A stretch of 64,000 nucleotides of DNA from Nageia nagi (lineage: Eukaryota > Pinophyta). Both the position numbers and the translations under genes were made by a program. Positions 1-12,823 of the stretch are shown piece after piece. Position 1 is the first letter of the stretch. Each line of letters begins with the position of its first letter. Below the pieces are notes generated by a model. The model was not told the DNA's origin. It saw nothing but the letters and a program-made list of their open reading frames with translations, and did not search any database. Location: the NCBI GenBank assembly GCA_050084985.1, contig JBITNC010000001.1, forward strand, positions 112,158,001 to 112,222,000, in the 5' to 3' direction.

Positions 1-965
1 AATAATCCTCATAAGAATATTCTCCACATTTGAAATGAACAAATCAATTCACATCCCTCATAGCAATGTTCCATGCAATAGTCCTATAGATAAACTTGTT
101 TGTAGAACTATAATCATTACATAGTCGAAGAATCTTCATAACCTTAGTAACATTTCCAACAAAATCTTTAATAACTTGAATGTAATTACCAACTTGTTTA
201 AGCAATTTTTTTACATCAACTTCCACATCATTCAACATGGTATTATACTTGGAAATATATATGCTGTTATCTTACTAGATTATTTTTCAATTTCCATAGA
301 TCTCAAGTGTTTCAATCTATTCTATACAAAAGTTAAATACTTTGTCACTTCAATCTAATATATCCAAGATCTATTATTCCTTATCTTCATCAATGTCTTA
401 CTCAAACATCATCCTGCTACCTCTTTATAGAAATTTCAAAGAGAACATATGATGAGTATATTTAGTCTCCAACAAAAATAATTGCTATCATGTATCCTAC
501 TTACATTCATAAGGTGTACATGTACAAACAATAATTCATGCATATTAAATTTCCCAAGAATAATTATAATAAGAGTTGCTAAAGCACCCATCTATTGATC
601 CTTATTCATTATTTGCAAGTACAACACATAAACATGTTATGTTATTTACATGCTATTTGAAACCACTCTTGTGGATTTCTACACCTACTTCTATAGTTCC
701 CATCATGGTAAACACTGGAAGGATACAATAAAGGTTGTGGGTTTTGATTTACTCTTGAAAATTGTACCTACCTAAAATTATTTCATGATATCTATATTTT
801 TTTGATCGCTATGCATCATGAGGCTATAGGTATTTCATTCATCTCATCAAATAACATGCATGCATTCTCTATGTTTCACATTTTGTATACACCTCTACTA
901 GTGTATTCACCATTACAACATCTAAACTTCTTTTAAATATCCTTTAGTTGGGCTTTGATGGTGTT
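1..965 (-). pseudogene. DYW-type PPR protein pseudogene, copy 1 (3' end)
   Basis: In life this family of plant organelle proteins binds RNA through PPR repeats, and the C-terminal DYW domain acts in C-to-U RNA editing. Read on the minus strand, positions 1-240 translate to a run ending TKFIYRTIAWNIAMRDVN, a stop, then FVHFKCGEYSYEDY; this aligns with the canonical DYW end (CHSATKF...I.VRDANRFHHF...CSCGDYW). The window edge cuts the last codons. Higher coordinates hold remnants of the E motif (about 430-520) and of a PPR motif (about 600-780), much better seen in the copies at 12.8 and 24.0 kb. The CxxC cysteines of the DYW zinc site are changed (CHS is YSS-like) and several stops and frameshifts interrupt it. 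Clearly dead. The assignment rests on alignment by eye. Confidence 0.7.
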
Positions 966-1140
966 GGGAAAGGTGGATAAGAGATTCTCCAACAACCCAA
1001 GTGCAATGAAAACTATCCAAATTACTAGCAAAGTAGCGTCCTCAACCTCCACATAAAGTTAATAGATACATGATGTAATAAATCAATGATCCAAAGAATT
1101 TGTATCATCAAAAATGATCCAAAAATTATTATTAATCTTT

Positions 1141-1627
1141 GATTCAACATTATGGGAGATATGGTCAAAGATGGCTTTATGGCTTTATCCAAATATTATC
1201 ACTATCCTACTTATGATCAAATTACAAACATCTTTACAAAGCCATTCCTAGGGATCATTTTTCCTACCTTCAAAGCCAACTTGGATCTATACCTTAGACA
1301 TTTAGGGGGCAACTTATTGGAAAATTTTTACTATAATAGGGTACTCATTGGACTCTATATATATTGCACCTTTTTTTACTTTCTTTTCTTTGTATTTTAT
1401 TTTTCGACCAACAAAGAAAATGATCTCCTTTTGTCATGGAGATTAAGGGGATGATTGAAAATATTAATCTCCATTCCAAACATTACTTTTATTCTTCAAA
1501 CTCTATCTCTATTCTCCAGCATCACTTTTATTCTCCAAGCTTGAAATTCATTCCCAACTGTTACTATTATTCTTTGGGCTCTATCTCCTCACTTTGAGAC
1601 TTCCTTATTCGAACCTATTTTCCAACA
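1141..1627 (+). mobile_element. Ty1/copia 3' end: RNase H tail plus LTR (copy A)
   Basis: Positions 1152-1314 encode the end of a copia RNase H region (MGDMVKDGF..., then YDQITNIFTKPFLG, matching the family's DQ.ADIFTKPL). A polypurine tract (TTTAGGGGGC, 1301-1310) directly precedes an LTR running 1315-1627. The LTR starts TATTGG (decayed TGTTGG) and ends TTTTCCAACA, an imperfect TG...CA inverted terminal repeat. The rest of the element is absent upstream, where PPR-related sequence lies. The same LTR occurs at 9915-10229 and in part at 63676. Confidence 0.8.
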
Positions 1628-1814
1628 TACGATTCTTAAATTTGAAATACTATTCATGGTAAGAAATTTAAAATAATATCTCATATTTTTCACATTTATT
1701 TTACTATATGATTTATCTTTATCATGTAATTTCTCCTTTTCATAACTTATAGTTTTCTTTGTTAGGTCTAGCAAACATAGCCATAATCACTTATCGAGGA
1801 AGCTACATAGTCTA

Positions 1815-2570
1815 CACACCACATATCTTCAGTGAAAGTGGCCTTTTCTTCTTCAAAATTTTAACTCTTTATGAGGCATTACTTAAATTGGTAGAATGTG
1901 AAAGACCTATAAAGTCATGCATGTTGGTCATCAACCAGTTAAAGAGATGTGTAAATCTCTTTCTCATTTGGAAAATAAATAAAATAACCTATAGTATGCA
2001 ATATGCCCACCTATTGTGGATAACTTGATGCTCCATGCTGACTACCTTCATTACTCCATACTTGCACTTGTTAAAGTTTGCATTAATTCATCACTACAAA
2101 ACATTAAACAAACCATGCTAATTCATCATCACCTTACAAGACTTACTAGTGTTGATAAGGAATGAGTTCCATAATGGTTTGAAGTTCAACCAAATGTTTC
2201 CTTTTGACCTACTCTAGAGGCCATCCTTGTTATCTTGGTAAAGGATAGTAATTCTAGGCATCCAAATCAAGTCTTGCAAGAATGATCTTTCTAGAAAAGC
2301 ATGCACATTTGAAAAGTTTTATTGGAATGAGATAGTAGCAATGAATTATTTTTAAGCTTATGAGATGAAAATATGTATATAAGCATAGGAATACAACATA
2401 CTAGAAAAATGTATTTCCTTCTTGTGTCCATATTTTATGAGACAATTGAAGGATTGAATCATAATAATGTGGGTTGGAGAAGGTGAATGTCTCTCAGGAG
2501 AGGGAGATTAACTTCAAAATCAAAATTGGGGAAATTCTGCATAGAGAAAGGTATGGTGGAGGATAGTTTG
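1815..2570 (-). pseudogene. AOP-like 2OG-Fe(II) dioxygenase pseudogene, copy A
   Basis: A decayed copy of the dioxygenase best preserved at 29534-30645. On the minus strand the second iron-binding His region is legible around 2020-2040 (MEHQVIHNRW), followed by FQMRKRF-type sequence matching the family's IYFP.EKEI. The N-terminal VDLPL stretch is recognisable near 2500-2530. Most of exon 1 is deleted, and the segment that should carry the first iron ligands (HxD) is missing, as in copies B and D. Many stops and frameshifts. It lies just downstream of a copia LTR, in the same arrangement as copy B. Confidence 0.6.
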
Positions 2571-4030
2571 TAGTTAGATTAATTTGTCATCTAGGATATC
2601 ATCCTATTAAGTTCCAATTATAACAAATGAAATGGTCTAATTTTTTAGGTTAACTTCACCTTTTTAGGCTTTAGGGTGGGCCAACATGCATGCTCATCAA
2701 ATCTTCAGCTATCATCTCTCAACCTTGAGTTGTTTCTTTCAAAAGCAACATGTTTGTGATGAAGCTATCATGCTATGCCTCATTTAAATTTGTTAACTTA
2801 TTTGTTCAAAAAGTGTTGATGAAGCTATCATGCTATGCCAAATTTAAATTTGTTGAGTTATTTATTTATGTATAGATATAGATATAAATATAGATATACA
2901 ATAGGATTCAAGTAAGGGAAGTGCTAATAATCAATTTTTCATGTTGGTTTCAAGTGAATTTAATAAGATTTTAGTATTTCATTGGTTGTAATATGTATTG
3001 TTTTTTAAGTTTCCTATTATGTTAGGAATAAAAGTTATTTTGTTATTGAACATTATTTGTGTATTAAATATTATTATATGAATTCATACCATATTAATAT
3101 GATTATTGTAGATAATCAACAAGATTTAAATATTAGGGAGGAATGTTCACAAATGAAATAATTTAGATATATTTACAATGTAATTTTCAAGGTTTAGTTA
3201 ATTTTTGAATATAAATTATCTTTTTTTGGAGGGAGTTAAATCTTAAGGTAAATTATTATAGGAACTTCCTTGTGATAATCAATGAGGTAACATTTTAATG
3301 CTCTCTTCAATATAATTGTAATTGAGACATACTTGATATGTAGCTAAATCATAATAAGTTTAAATAACCATTTATAGATTTAAACTTTTAACTACTTATA
3401 GAAGCATCAAAGCTTGAACCATTGTGCTATCAGTATTAAGGATATATGGTGCAATCTTAAGCATTAAATAATTGCATATGATTAAGTCATTTATTAAATT
3501 TTTTCATTCATAAAATTAGCTTAATCAAAATACTAATTTCATTTTGGTAAGGCATTTCATAGAACTTAAATATCTTCAAAATAATTTTTTGATTTATTTT
3601 TATTAGTGATTAAAACCTTTAATTGTAAATCCCTAAACTAACATTCAATAGAAAAATAATTCAGGATTCAAAACTTACTAAAAGAAGTGGTAGCTTAAAT
3701 AAAGGAGATTAAGAATGGAAAAATATAATGAAATGGAAGAATCATTATACATGAAAAAATAGAAAATTAAGAATAGAAGAGCATAATCAAAGATTTTAAT
3801 ATTAATATTTATAACCTTTACATAATAACATAATCATCATCCCATACTACTCTTAGTTATTGAATAAGTAGTTCCCTATCTACTTCTTTAACAATGTAAA
3901 CCTATTTCAATAACTATAGAAATATCAAAATACATAATAGAAATGTTTATTATATATTACCAATTATTCATAACTATTTATCACTATAATTATTATAATA
4001 AACGAATAACCAAGAATGGTAAAATGATTT
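2571..4030. other. Non-coding block shared with 11.2-12.0 and 37.1-38.1 kb
   Basis: No supportable gene. The block follows the A, B and D dioxygenase copies and is shared with 11180-12050 and 37060-38100 (for example the phrases around GGGCCAACATGCATG and TTGGAGGGAGTTCAATC). Positions 3712-3875 recur at the window's right end (63839-64000). It carries 61-bp tandem repeats, listed separately. Confidence 0.6.
2746..2866. repeat. Tandem repeat, about 60 bp x 2
   Basis: Two adjacent units, each holding GATGAAGCTATCATGCTATG followed by an ATTTAAATTTGTT stretch, start at about 2746 and 2806. Homologous arrays have three units at 11351-11533 and two at 37237-37358. Confidence 0.75.
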
Positions 4031-6300
4031 TTGATAACAAGTAAAAACTATATGATCAAAAGGCACATGTTTTTATCAAGATCTTAAAAACCTGGTCACA
4101 AAAATGGTTTCCAATGGAGGAAACTGCTACCCAATTATACCTAGTGGTAGAAAAAAAAATAAGAGAAACACTAGCAAGATGTAGAAAAAAGAACACTTCT
4201 ATAAAACTAAAAAATATTACTCCTATCTCATATCTCTAGTTGATAAAGTCCACTACAATTCTACTACAACTCAACCAAGAAGGGTAAAATTAGATCCAAA
4301 TAATTCAAATAAATTTTTTCAAAATATTTTATTTCTTTCATGGTCTCTACATGAACTTGACAACTTTTTTTATTTCCCTATTTCTTTATTTTATTTTTGA
4401 AAAATAAATAATATCATTCTAATATTATTTCTTTTTTTACCAACACCTATTCAAATTTAAGCTAAATACATACAACCAATTCAACTATGCATATAACCTA
4501 AAAAAAGAAGTATATATTTGTACAAGAAATGAAAGTTATGCAAATGAGAATCAATATTATATTTATATTATATGAAAATTATATCATTTTGAATGATATT
4601 CATATTTTAAACCATCATATTCCTTTTAGTTAAATGATTCAAAAAATCTAAACTTTTGAATTAGAAAGCACATAAAATTCATGTGAGATAACTACAAGAG
4701 ATGTTTATAAAATATGATGTAAGTTGGAATCATTAATGAGTTAAACCATTCATGTGAGATATGAATTTAGCTTTATAATATAAGTTTAAGTAAAATTGTG
4801 ATTAAATTCATGCAAAAAAGGAGCCATAATGAAAAAGGCTAGGCTTACCATTCTCAAGAAGATTTTGCATATTTAATGTATAAGTAAAGGAATACTTTGA
4901 TCAAATGCTTCATTGTACTATGTCAAACATAGATCATATTCATCGTTGAATTACTAAGCATTGGAAAGTATATTGATAAGTTGATATAATTGCTTTACCT
5001 CATCAATTTTTAGTCTTTATTTTTACAAATGCATAATACATGAACAAAGTTATGAAGTTGGGCCCTTCATTTATGGGTCAAAAGGAGCTACTTTTAAAAT
5101 GTTGGTATACTATTTTGTATCTTAAGAAGGATAACATTTATGATTTTCTTGTATGGGTCAATTTACCTAATTTACAAATATATTATTTGCATATGAGTTT
5201 GATTGTTGGAATTACAAATATAGTAGAATTGTTGTTCTTAATTAAAAAAATTCACAAGAATTGAGAATAGAAAGAAGGAAGGTGAGTTTTACCTTAACAC
5301 TTATATTACAAAGGAATTAAGGTAAAATACCTATGTTGAGGAGGAAGATGGAAAAACCTAGGAACAAGAAATAATTTATGAATATATGCCTATTAGTTGT
5401 AGTATATGAAAAAAATTTGATTATTATGCTAAGAAATATTTGGATAAGAAGGATAAAGAGAAGATGGAAGTCCTCAATTCGTATGAAGAGTGGAATACCC
5501 ATGTATAAAGTAATCAGGTATTCTAGAGAAATGATTAATTTCATGCAAAAGAGGAGGAAATTTTAGAAGGTTGACCAATAATGAAACTATGAACCTATTC
5601 CATTCCTTGAATCCAAATGAAAGTATTAAAATAGATAAAATTATAGAGTAAGAGATTTTCCATTGGCAATTCCACATAGAAAACTAATAATTAGTGATAA
5701 AGAAATGGAGGAAGCCAAAAGTATGAAGTGATAAAGAACTAAATGAAAAAATACAAAAATAAGGAGATATATCAAGATAGGTCATCAAGATATGATGAAG
5801 AAATAGGAAAAGAACAAGAAATGGAGGTTGATGATGGAAAGACACCTCCCACAAGAAGACATTTTGATAATAAAATGAGGAAGACAAAAATATACATAAA
5901 GGACATATGGGGAGGATTTAAAATTATGAATTAATAATATAAAATATAATTAGGATATTACAAATAAAACATAATGCAATATACAGTAGAGTAGTGATTG
6001 TAAGCTCCCATGTGGTACTCAATGATTATTCTTAGTTAGAACATATGAGGATGTAACACCCAAAGCAAGTAGAGGATCATCAAGCACCTCTAAAGGAAAG
6101 TTATTATATATTGTTATTTATATAGAAGACAAAGATGAAGAAGGATAAAATGGTAGAAGTGGAAAAGAATGTTTTTTCAAGAGAGAATTAGATGGCCTAT
6201 CAATGGATCTATTTAGATTATGAAACCTGACTACTATAAAAGGTATTCCCTATCCTAATACATCTAATATGTGTCTTCATACACATAGTAAAATAATATA
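4031..6300 (+). mobile_element. DUF4283/zinc-knuckle (LINE ORF1-like) unit, copy 1
   Basis: On the plus strand, 5040-5264 encodes MNKVMKLGPSFMGQKELLLK followed by a W.NLPNLQIYY stretch. This fits the plant DUF4283 pattern (VWVRLPNLP..W) found in LINE-type ORF1 proteins and related nucleic-acid-binding polyproteins. A knuckle-like YEYMPISCSI..K...Y segment follows near 5378-5450 (CxxC then a degenerate GH position), then a charged, low-complexity linker at 5743-5934 (KNKEIYQDRSSRYDEEIG...). Frameshifts separate the pieces. Three more copies lie at 17.8, 20.0 and 38.1 kb. No reverse transcriptase of LINE type is visible, so the element class is an inference. Confidence 0.5.
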
Positions 6301-7814
6301 TTTCAACTACATACTATAGAAAATAACCCTTTTAAAAATAGTATAATCCATATTTTAAATTATAATTGGTTTATACAAGATATTGATGTAGGGAAAATAT
6401 AACTAATAAAATTATATATTACCATAATCATTTTTCTCATTGTTTTTGAAAGCTAGATTAATATTTGTAATTAATTATTTGATATAATAAAATAATATCA
6501 TAATCTTATAATAACATATTTTAAAAGATTGTATTTATAACAAATAACACACATGTTATTGTGAATTTTTTAAATAATTGTATTTAATTCTTTTGTACTA
6601 TCTACCTTTTCATTATTAGACAAGTAAAATAATAAAATAGTTTGTTACCTTTTTTATTGGTATGATTTATCTATCTCCAAAGCATTTTTGTCACTTTTGC
6701 ATTGGAATAAGCAAAAAATATATTTTATATATCTTTTGTATGAAATGAATAATTTTTGAACCAATTCAAACTAATCATGCATGTTTTATTCTTTTTATGG
6801 TATATGGAACTAGTCCATCAAACATGTGTGAGCCTAGCACTATTTAACACAATAGATACACCTAGTTTTATAAGTCTTTTCAATTTTTCAAATAGAAGTG
6901 TACAATATAGAAAACTTGCTTGATGTTGTTTGCTCATGTTCTTGTTGATATTTTTTGACCTTGTTATGCTCCTGATATGTGATCATAGTTATAGTGACAT
7001 GGTATAAAAATTTAACATGTTTGGAGTATCTATACTTTTTTTGATGTTGTCCATGTTAAATAAAAATAATTAAAAAATTAAATCCAAAGGTTAAAAACCG
7101 AAAAGAGAATTTGAAATTTAAATCTAAAGGTTAAAAACCATTTCATGGTGGGCCTAATCTCTAACAAATTTTAAGCAATGGATTAGAAAGAGTTTCAAAA
7201 TATCAAAGAGGATAACTATGGCCTAATGAAATAATAAATTTTGAAGAATTATAGTGAGAGATAAAACAAATAAAAAGTAATTTATTTTTGAATTTAACTT
7301 TGAATACATTTGGAATTTTTCTTTTGCTCATTTTAACATTAATTCAAATAATTGTATAATTATTCATCATTCGTATGCTTTTATTTGTATTTCTCTATGA
7401 GTATTTATCATCATCTTGTAAAATATAAAAACCTACAAATGAATACTAATTAATATTCTAAATAGTAATAATAATATGATACATAAACCATTAGAATAAA
7501 ATTAACATAAGATAATCATTTTTATAATAGCAATAAAATATATCTAATAGTTTGAAATAAAATCTATCTAAATTTTTATGTTTAATTTAATTATGTTGGT
7601 TGTCCACATTATAAGTTTTGTGAAAGCAACTTGTAGACTTCTACCCCAAATTAATGAGAAAAAATATCATATTCCCTCAAGTTGAAAATAGAAATAATAA
7701 GCTATAATAAAATATCCTATTCATTCTCTAATGTTGAATTAGCCTTCAAGTTTAAAATTGAATTTCAAATTCCAATCCGCATGCTAAAATAATTTACAAT
7801 TAAAACATGATATA
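6301..7814. repeat. Shared non-coding block Z, copy 1
   Basis: Very AT-rich, with no gene seen. From about 6640 the block matches 21590-22790 and 40760-41880 (for example the phrase GGAACTAGTCCATCAAACAT and the segment beginning TTTCATGGTGGGCCTA at about 7140). The latter phrase also opens blocks at about 17670 and 29190. It links the DUF4283 unit to a dioxygenase tail in all three places. Confidence 0.6.
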
Positions 7815-7836
7815 GTTAAACAAATATAGCTTATAC

Positions 7837-7975
7837 ACCCCTATCACTTCTCATTGATAATTTGTAATCATGGAATTCGAACAAGATACATAATCTATAA
7901 CCCTACATATCTATATAAGGTAGTATTCTTTTTAGAATTTCTAATTTTCCTGGAATGCCTACATCAATCTATGAA
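7837..7975 (-). pseudogene. 2OG dioxygenase 3' tail, copy F
   Basis: A short remnant matching the 3' flank and last codons of the dioxygenase at 29470-29600: the flank CACCCCTATCACTTCTCATT, then the stop region near 7896 and about 20 codons of decayed C terminus. Equivalent tails are at 22858 and 41952. Nucleotide similarity is the only evidence; no protein motif survives. Confidence 0.5.
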
Positions 7976-8640
7976 ACAAAATTTTGTTAAATTATTTATA
8001 TAGAAATCTATTTTCACTTAACTTCTAAATGAACTTCATAGCTCCTATGATGAGTTTATAATTCAAAAAATGACTTTTTTTCTCCTATACTAGTTTGGAA
8101 AACAAACATTGACATGGGGAAGTTTCATGGAAAGTTGAATAAAACATAATTAAAAACTATAACAATTATGCTAAGTTAAGATCCTAAAATATGATGTCAA
8201 AATAGTCTTCTATCCCTAGCACTAATGTTATGCCCAGAATTACCAATACCAAACAATATATTTCTTCTAGGTCTAAGTCAGTTTGAGCTTCCCAAGGTCA
8301 TTCTTAAGTCATGCCAACAAGTTAGAGACCGATTTACCAACCAAAATATTTCATATCAACTGAAATATGATCCTAAATGATGCTAACATCTCTTTCCACT
8401 ATATATTGAATTACTAAGATCATTTATTTCTTGTTGATTTCATTTCAAATTGAAATATGAAAACCTTTGAATGAAAATTTATATGATACCTATGATCTTC
8501 ATATGATGGAATATTTTTAATATTATAATACATATTTATTAAATAAGAAAATGATGTACTACATTAGTACTAAAATTGATATTAGAAATTGTATTTTAAA
8601 AAGTTCAACATTTAAAAAGGTTAGATTAGAATAAATTTGT

Positions 8641-8870
8641 ATACTAAAATATCTAAATTTATTCATTATTCCAAATTTAAAGTGATATTTGATAAATATA
8701 GGTTTCAAATCTTCCAAAGGGTATGATATTATTTTAGTTTTTGTAAAACATTTAACTAAAATGTTATACTTGATTTGTTCAAGATTTGAAATAAGTGACA
8801 TTGATATTAAATATATTTTCATGAAGTTAGTTAGGTTGTATAGCATGGTTCAGACAATCAACCTATGTAA
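8641..8870 (+). mobile_element. Ty3/gypsy integrase fragment 1
   Basis: The plus-strand reading from 8689 gives FKSSKGYDIILVFVKHLTKM, matching the gypsy integrase core (SKGYDAILVVVDRLTKM), followed by FMKLVRLYSMVQTIN, matching the family's EVVRLHGVPKTIVSD. The Asp expected in VVVD is changed to K, so it is inactive. It is isolated, with no reverse transcriptase or LTR nearby. A second, more decayed copy lies at 42890-43110 inside the same duplicated block. Confidence 0.7.
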
Positions 8871-8902
8871 AGTCAAGGTAAAGGTAAAAGTAAAGGTAAA
8901 TT
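8866..8902. repeat. AAGGTA-type simple repeat
   Basis: A short run of GTAAAG/AAGGTA units directly after the integrase fragment. The same run follows the second integrase fragment at 43112-43146, so it predates that duplication. Confidence 0.7.
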
Positions 8903-8937
8903 ACCTATTGCAACCTTGTGCAATGAGTATGTCATAG

Positions 8938-9480
8938 ATTAATAATTTTTCTTTTTGAGTTTTAAGTGTTAATTTTTATTAAAGATATAACATAATCAAA
9001 ACATTTAATTAATATGTATTTAATAAATAAATAAATAAGTTTCCAACAAGACCTCCAAAAATTTAATTATTTTCTAACAAGGAAATTAAAATTAGGTACC
9101 TTGGAAGTAGTTAAGTTGAAATCTTTGTCTTGGAAATCATTTTCTTTTTCCCCAACTTGATCTCTTCGTCTGTAATAGTTTCCCCTTCTCCATGATATGA
9201 ATTCAACTGTAAGAAACCAACAAAGTGGGCTCCAATAACATATATGTATTAAGATAGAAGAAGACCTATAAATAATCCTCTTCTCATCCCCAAATTCACA
9301 ATACCTTTTTAGGTATATTACAATATATAATATAGAAAGAAGGAGACTCCCTCAAAAATAACGAACAGTCTAAAAACTAGGATATTACTAAAAATAGTAA
9401 CTTTCTAAAGATATAAAGATAAAAAGTTTCTAAAAATAGAAAGTTCCTTAGATTACAACCAAAATAGGTGTACAATCCCA
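8938..9480. other. Unassigned AT-rich spacer
   Basis: No gene recognised. Holds several near-repeats of the phrase AACTTTCTAAAAATA between about 9390 and 9510, some in inverted order, next to the copia fragment. I cannot assign it to a family. Confidence 0.4.
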
Positions 9481-10229
9481 ATCAACTTTCTAAAAATATA
9501 AATTTCTTCTTTATCAAATGTTTGGTCTCATGGAGCAATAAGAAGAAATCCACTATTGCACTTTCATTAGCTAAAATTGAGTATCTTGCTACATCCACCA
9601 CTTGTATACAAGCTATTTCAATTGCTTGTATGTTTTAAGATTTGGGCATAAATATTGAGCTCCCCATTTCAATATACTATGATAATCTTGACATGATTAC
9701 CATGACCAAGAATCTTTTGATTCATTGTAGGATAAAGCATAATGATATACACCATCACTTTATAAGAGATATGGTTGAATATGGCTCTATCTAGTTTTAT
9801 CAATATCCTACTGATGCTCAAATTATAGACATATTTACAAATCCATTGTCTAGGGATCATTTTTGTGACCTAGAGCTAGCTTGGAGTCTAGATCTTAAAC
9901 ATTTAGGGGGTAACTATTGGAAAACCTTGACTAGAATAGGGTACTCATTAGACTCTATATATATTGCATATTTCTTTTAATTCCTTTTCTTTGTATTTTA
10001 TTTTTGGCCAATAGAGAAAATGATCTCCTTTTATGATGGAGATTAATGGGGTAATTAAAAGTATTAATCTCGATTCTTGGGTATTACTTTTATTCTTTGG
10101 GCTCTATCTCCATTTTCAGGCATTAATTTTATTCTCCAAGCTTGACCTCCATTCCTGAGCATTACTATTATTCCTCAAGCTCTATTTTCTCACTTTAAGA
10201 CTTTCTTATCTGAGACCTAATTTCCAACA
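9481..10229 (+). mobile_element. Ty1/copia 3' end: RNase H plus LTR (copy B)
   Basis: Positions 9520-9914 read as copia RNase H: SLAKIEYLATSTTC, then MTKNLLIHCRIKH and YPTDAQIIDIFTNPLSRDHF, matching the family's HIDIRYHFIRD...IADIFTKPL region. A polypurine tract (ATTTAGGGGG) precedes an LTR at 9915-10229, which starts TATTGGAAAACC and ends TTTCCAACA (315 bp). Upstream pol is missing. The LTR's right edge joins TATGATTCTTAAATTTG, exactly the junction seen in copy A. Confidence 0.82.
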
Positions 10230-10414
10230 TATGATTCTTAAATTTGGAATACTATTCATGGTAAGAAGATTTAAAATAATATCTCATATATTTCATATAT
10301 ATTTTATTGTGTGATTTATCCTTATCATGTAATGTCTCCTTTTTATAACCTATATTTTTCCTTAGTGGGTCAAATAGACATAGCCATAATCACTTATTGA
10401 AGAAGCTACATAAT

Positions 10415-11165
10415 CTACACACCTGTGTATCTCTCAATGAAAGTGGCCTTTTCTTCTTTAGAATTTTACATCTCCATGAGGCATTGCTTAAATTGGGAGA
10501 ATATGAAAGGCCTATAAAGTCATGCATGCTAGTCAACAACCAATTTAGGAGGTGCAAAAATTGATTTCTCATGTGGAAAATAAATAAAATAACCTAGCAG
10601 TATGCAATATGCCCATCCTTTGTGGATAGCTCAGTGCTCCATGCTGCACTACCTTCTATTTCTCCATGTCTACACTCATCAAAGATTGCATTAATTCATC
10701 ACTACAAAACATTAGATAAACCATGCTAATTCATCCTAACCTTAAAAGACTCATTGATGTTCATAAGGAATGACTTCCATAATGGCTTAACATTCAACCA
10801 AGTGCCTTCCTTTTTATCTACTCTAGAGGCCACCCTTGTTATCTTGGTAAAGGATAGTATTTATGGGCATCCAAATCAAGGCATACGAGAATGATATTTT
10901 TCAAAAAAGTGTGTACATTTGAATAGTTTTGCTAGAATGGGATAGTAGCAATGAATTATTTTTAATATTATAAGATGAAAATATGTATATAAGCATAGGA
11001 AGACAACATACTAGAAAAATGGATTTCCGTATTGTGTCCATATCTTACAAGACATTTGAAGGATTGAGTGGCAATGAGGTGGGTTGGAGAAGGTGAACAA
11101 CTCTCGAGAGAGGGAGATCAACTTCAAGATCAAAATCAAGGAAAACATGCATAGAGAAAGGCATG
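10415..11165 (-). pseudogene. AOP-like 2OG dioxygenase pseudogene, copy B
   Basis: Minus-strand remains of the dioxygenase. A VDLPL N-terminal stretch near 11110-11130 runs straight into a deletion removing most of exon 1. Decayed IW.Q.GNPFF sequence near 11030 marks the end of exon 1, and K.I..Y sequence near 10920 opens exon 2. The HxD segment is deleted: ALDLDA near 10880 jumps to TILYQDNKGGL near 10850. The C-terminal exon (10415-10640) is legible only by alignment to copy D. Dead. Closest to copy A in layout. Confidence 0.62.
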
Positions 11166-11350
11166 GTGGAGGATATCTTGTTGGAAAATTAATTTATCAT
11201 CTAGGATATCATCCTAATAAGTTCTAATTCAAATGAAATGGTTTGATTTTTAGGTTGACTTCTCCATTTTTGGCCTTTACAGTGGGCCAACATGCATGGT
11301 CATCAAATCTTTGGCTATCATCTCTCTAAATAAGTTGTTTCTTTCAAGAG

Positions 11351-11533
11351 CAATAAGTCTATGATGAAGCTATCATGCTACGACTTATTTGAATTTATTG
11401 ACTTATTTGATCAATAAGTCCATGATAAAGTTGTCATGCTATGCCTTATTTAAATTTGTTGACTTACTTTTTCAACAAGTGTGTGATGATGCTATCATGC
11501 TATGCCAAATTTAAATTTGTTGACTTATTTGTT
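11351..11533. repeat. Tandem repeat, 61 bp x 3
   Basis: Three units starting at 11351, 11412 and 11473, each with CAAYAAGT...GATGAAGCTATCATGCTA-like sequence. The homologous arrays at 2746 and 37237 have two units, so unit number changed after the blocks were duplicated. Confidence 0.8.
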
Positions 11534-11539
11534 CATATT

Positions 11540-12820
11540 AAGATATAGATATACATATAGATATACAATAGGATTTGAGTAAGTGTAGTGTTGATAATCA
11601 ATTTATCATGTTGGTTTCAAGTGAATTTAATGAGATTTTTGGATTTCATTGGTTGTAATAGTATTAATTTTTAAGTTTCCTATTATGTTAGGAATAAAAG
11701 TTATTTTATTATTGAACATTATTTGTGTATTAAATATTATTATATGAATTCATACCATATTAAATATGAATATTGTAGATAATCAACAAGATTTACATAT
11801 TAATGGAGGAATGTTTAAAAATGGAAATAATTTAGTTAAATTTATAGTGTAGTTAAATTTATAGTGTAATTTTCAAGGTATAGTTAATTTTTAAATATGT
11901 AAGTTATATAATTATTTTTTGTAATTTAATATTAAAGATTTTTTCATTTCATTATTTTATATTTCTCTACATGCTATACATCAGATTAAGTGTAATCCTT
12001 TTGTTGGAGGGAGTTCAATCTTAAGGTAAATTATTATAGGACCTTCCTTGTAGATTCCAAGATATCTTGAAAAATAAGAAAATAGAAACTAGAAAAGAAA
12101 ACTATTAATGAAATGAGCTACCACTACTAGTAGTATTCTACTCTTTTCTACAAAGCAATTTAACAAGGAAATGGAAGGAGATAAGGAAGTTGAGATTAGA
12201 AGTAGTAAGAGTAAAAATAAATAGTTGATGTAGAAGTGATGGGACATAGTGGTTAATGTGTTGATGGTGATTTTAATATCCTGTTGAAAAGGGTACTTTT
12301 TACACCTCATTAATTTTACTATTTGTGTAGAAGTGGAATGCATCACACTATTTTATAGCTTAATTATGAAGGGAAGCTATGTGGCATCTCATTGAATTTG
12401 TACTTACACGTCCTAACATTCCAATGCCTAAAAAGTGATTGATAGTAGTATTAATTATGGTTTGAAATTAACAAACCTACACTACATGCAGTACCTCTAC
12501 ATTGCTCACTCTGTTCATTAATCCTAATAAAACCAAGAGCAAAGTTCACATAAAAGTTGTTCTACTCTATGTCAAAGTACCTCATTACTTGTAATCCCAT
12601 TAAAGTACTTTATTATTCACTAAATATTCTTTATTTACTTCAAATAAGTTTCCTTTCATTTTTGGGATTTGTATTTTTCCTTCTCCAACTCTTTACTCTA
12701 AAATAGCATACGATTCATAAAAAATGACATCAACAATTAATAACATTATATATTCATATAAATATTTAATAATAATACTTTTTTGAAAAACGAAATGATG
12801 AAATTAGTATGCTTTAATTT
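11540..12820. other. Non-coding block, right half shared with 23.2-23.95 kb
   Basis: No gene recognised. Positions 11540-12050 continue the block seen at 2870 and 37360. From about 12050 (TAGATTCCAAGATATCTT) the sequence matches 23227-23955 up to the PPR copy. The switch at about 12050 marks a duplication breakpoint. Confidence 0.55.
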
Positions 12821-12823
12821 TCA

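Noticed and set aside
12089-12346. An 85-codon minus-strand open frame with a leucine/serine-rich stretch resembling a signal peptide
   Set aside because: The duplicate at 23.25-23.5 kb does not keep the frame, and no family pattern is seen; a chance open frame in AT-rich DNA.
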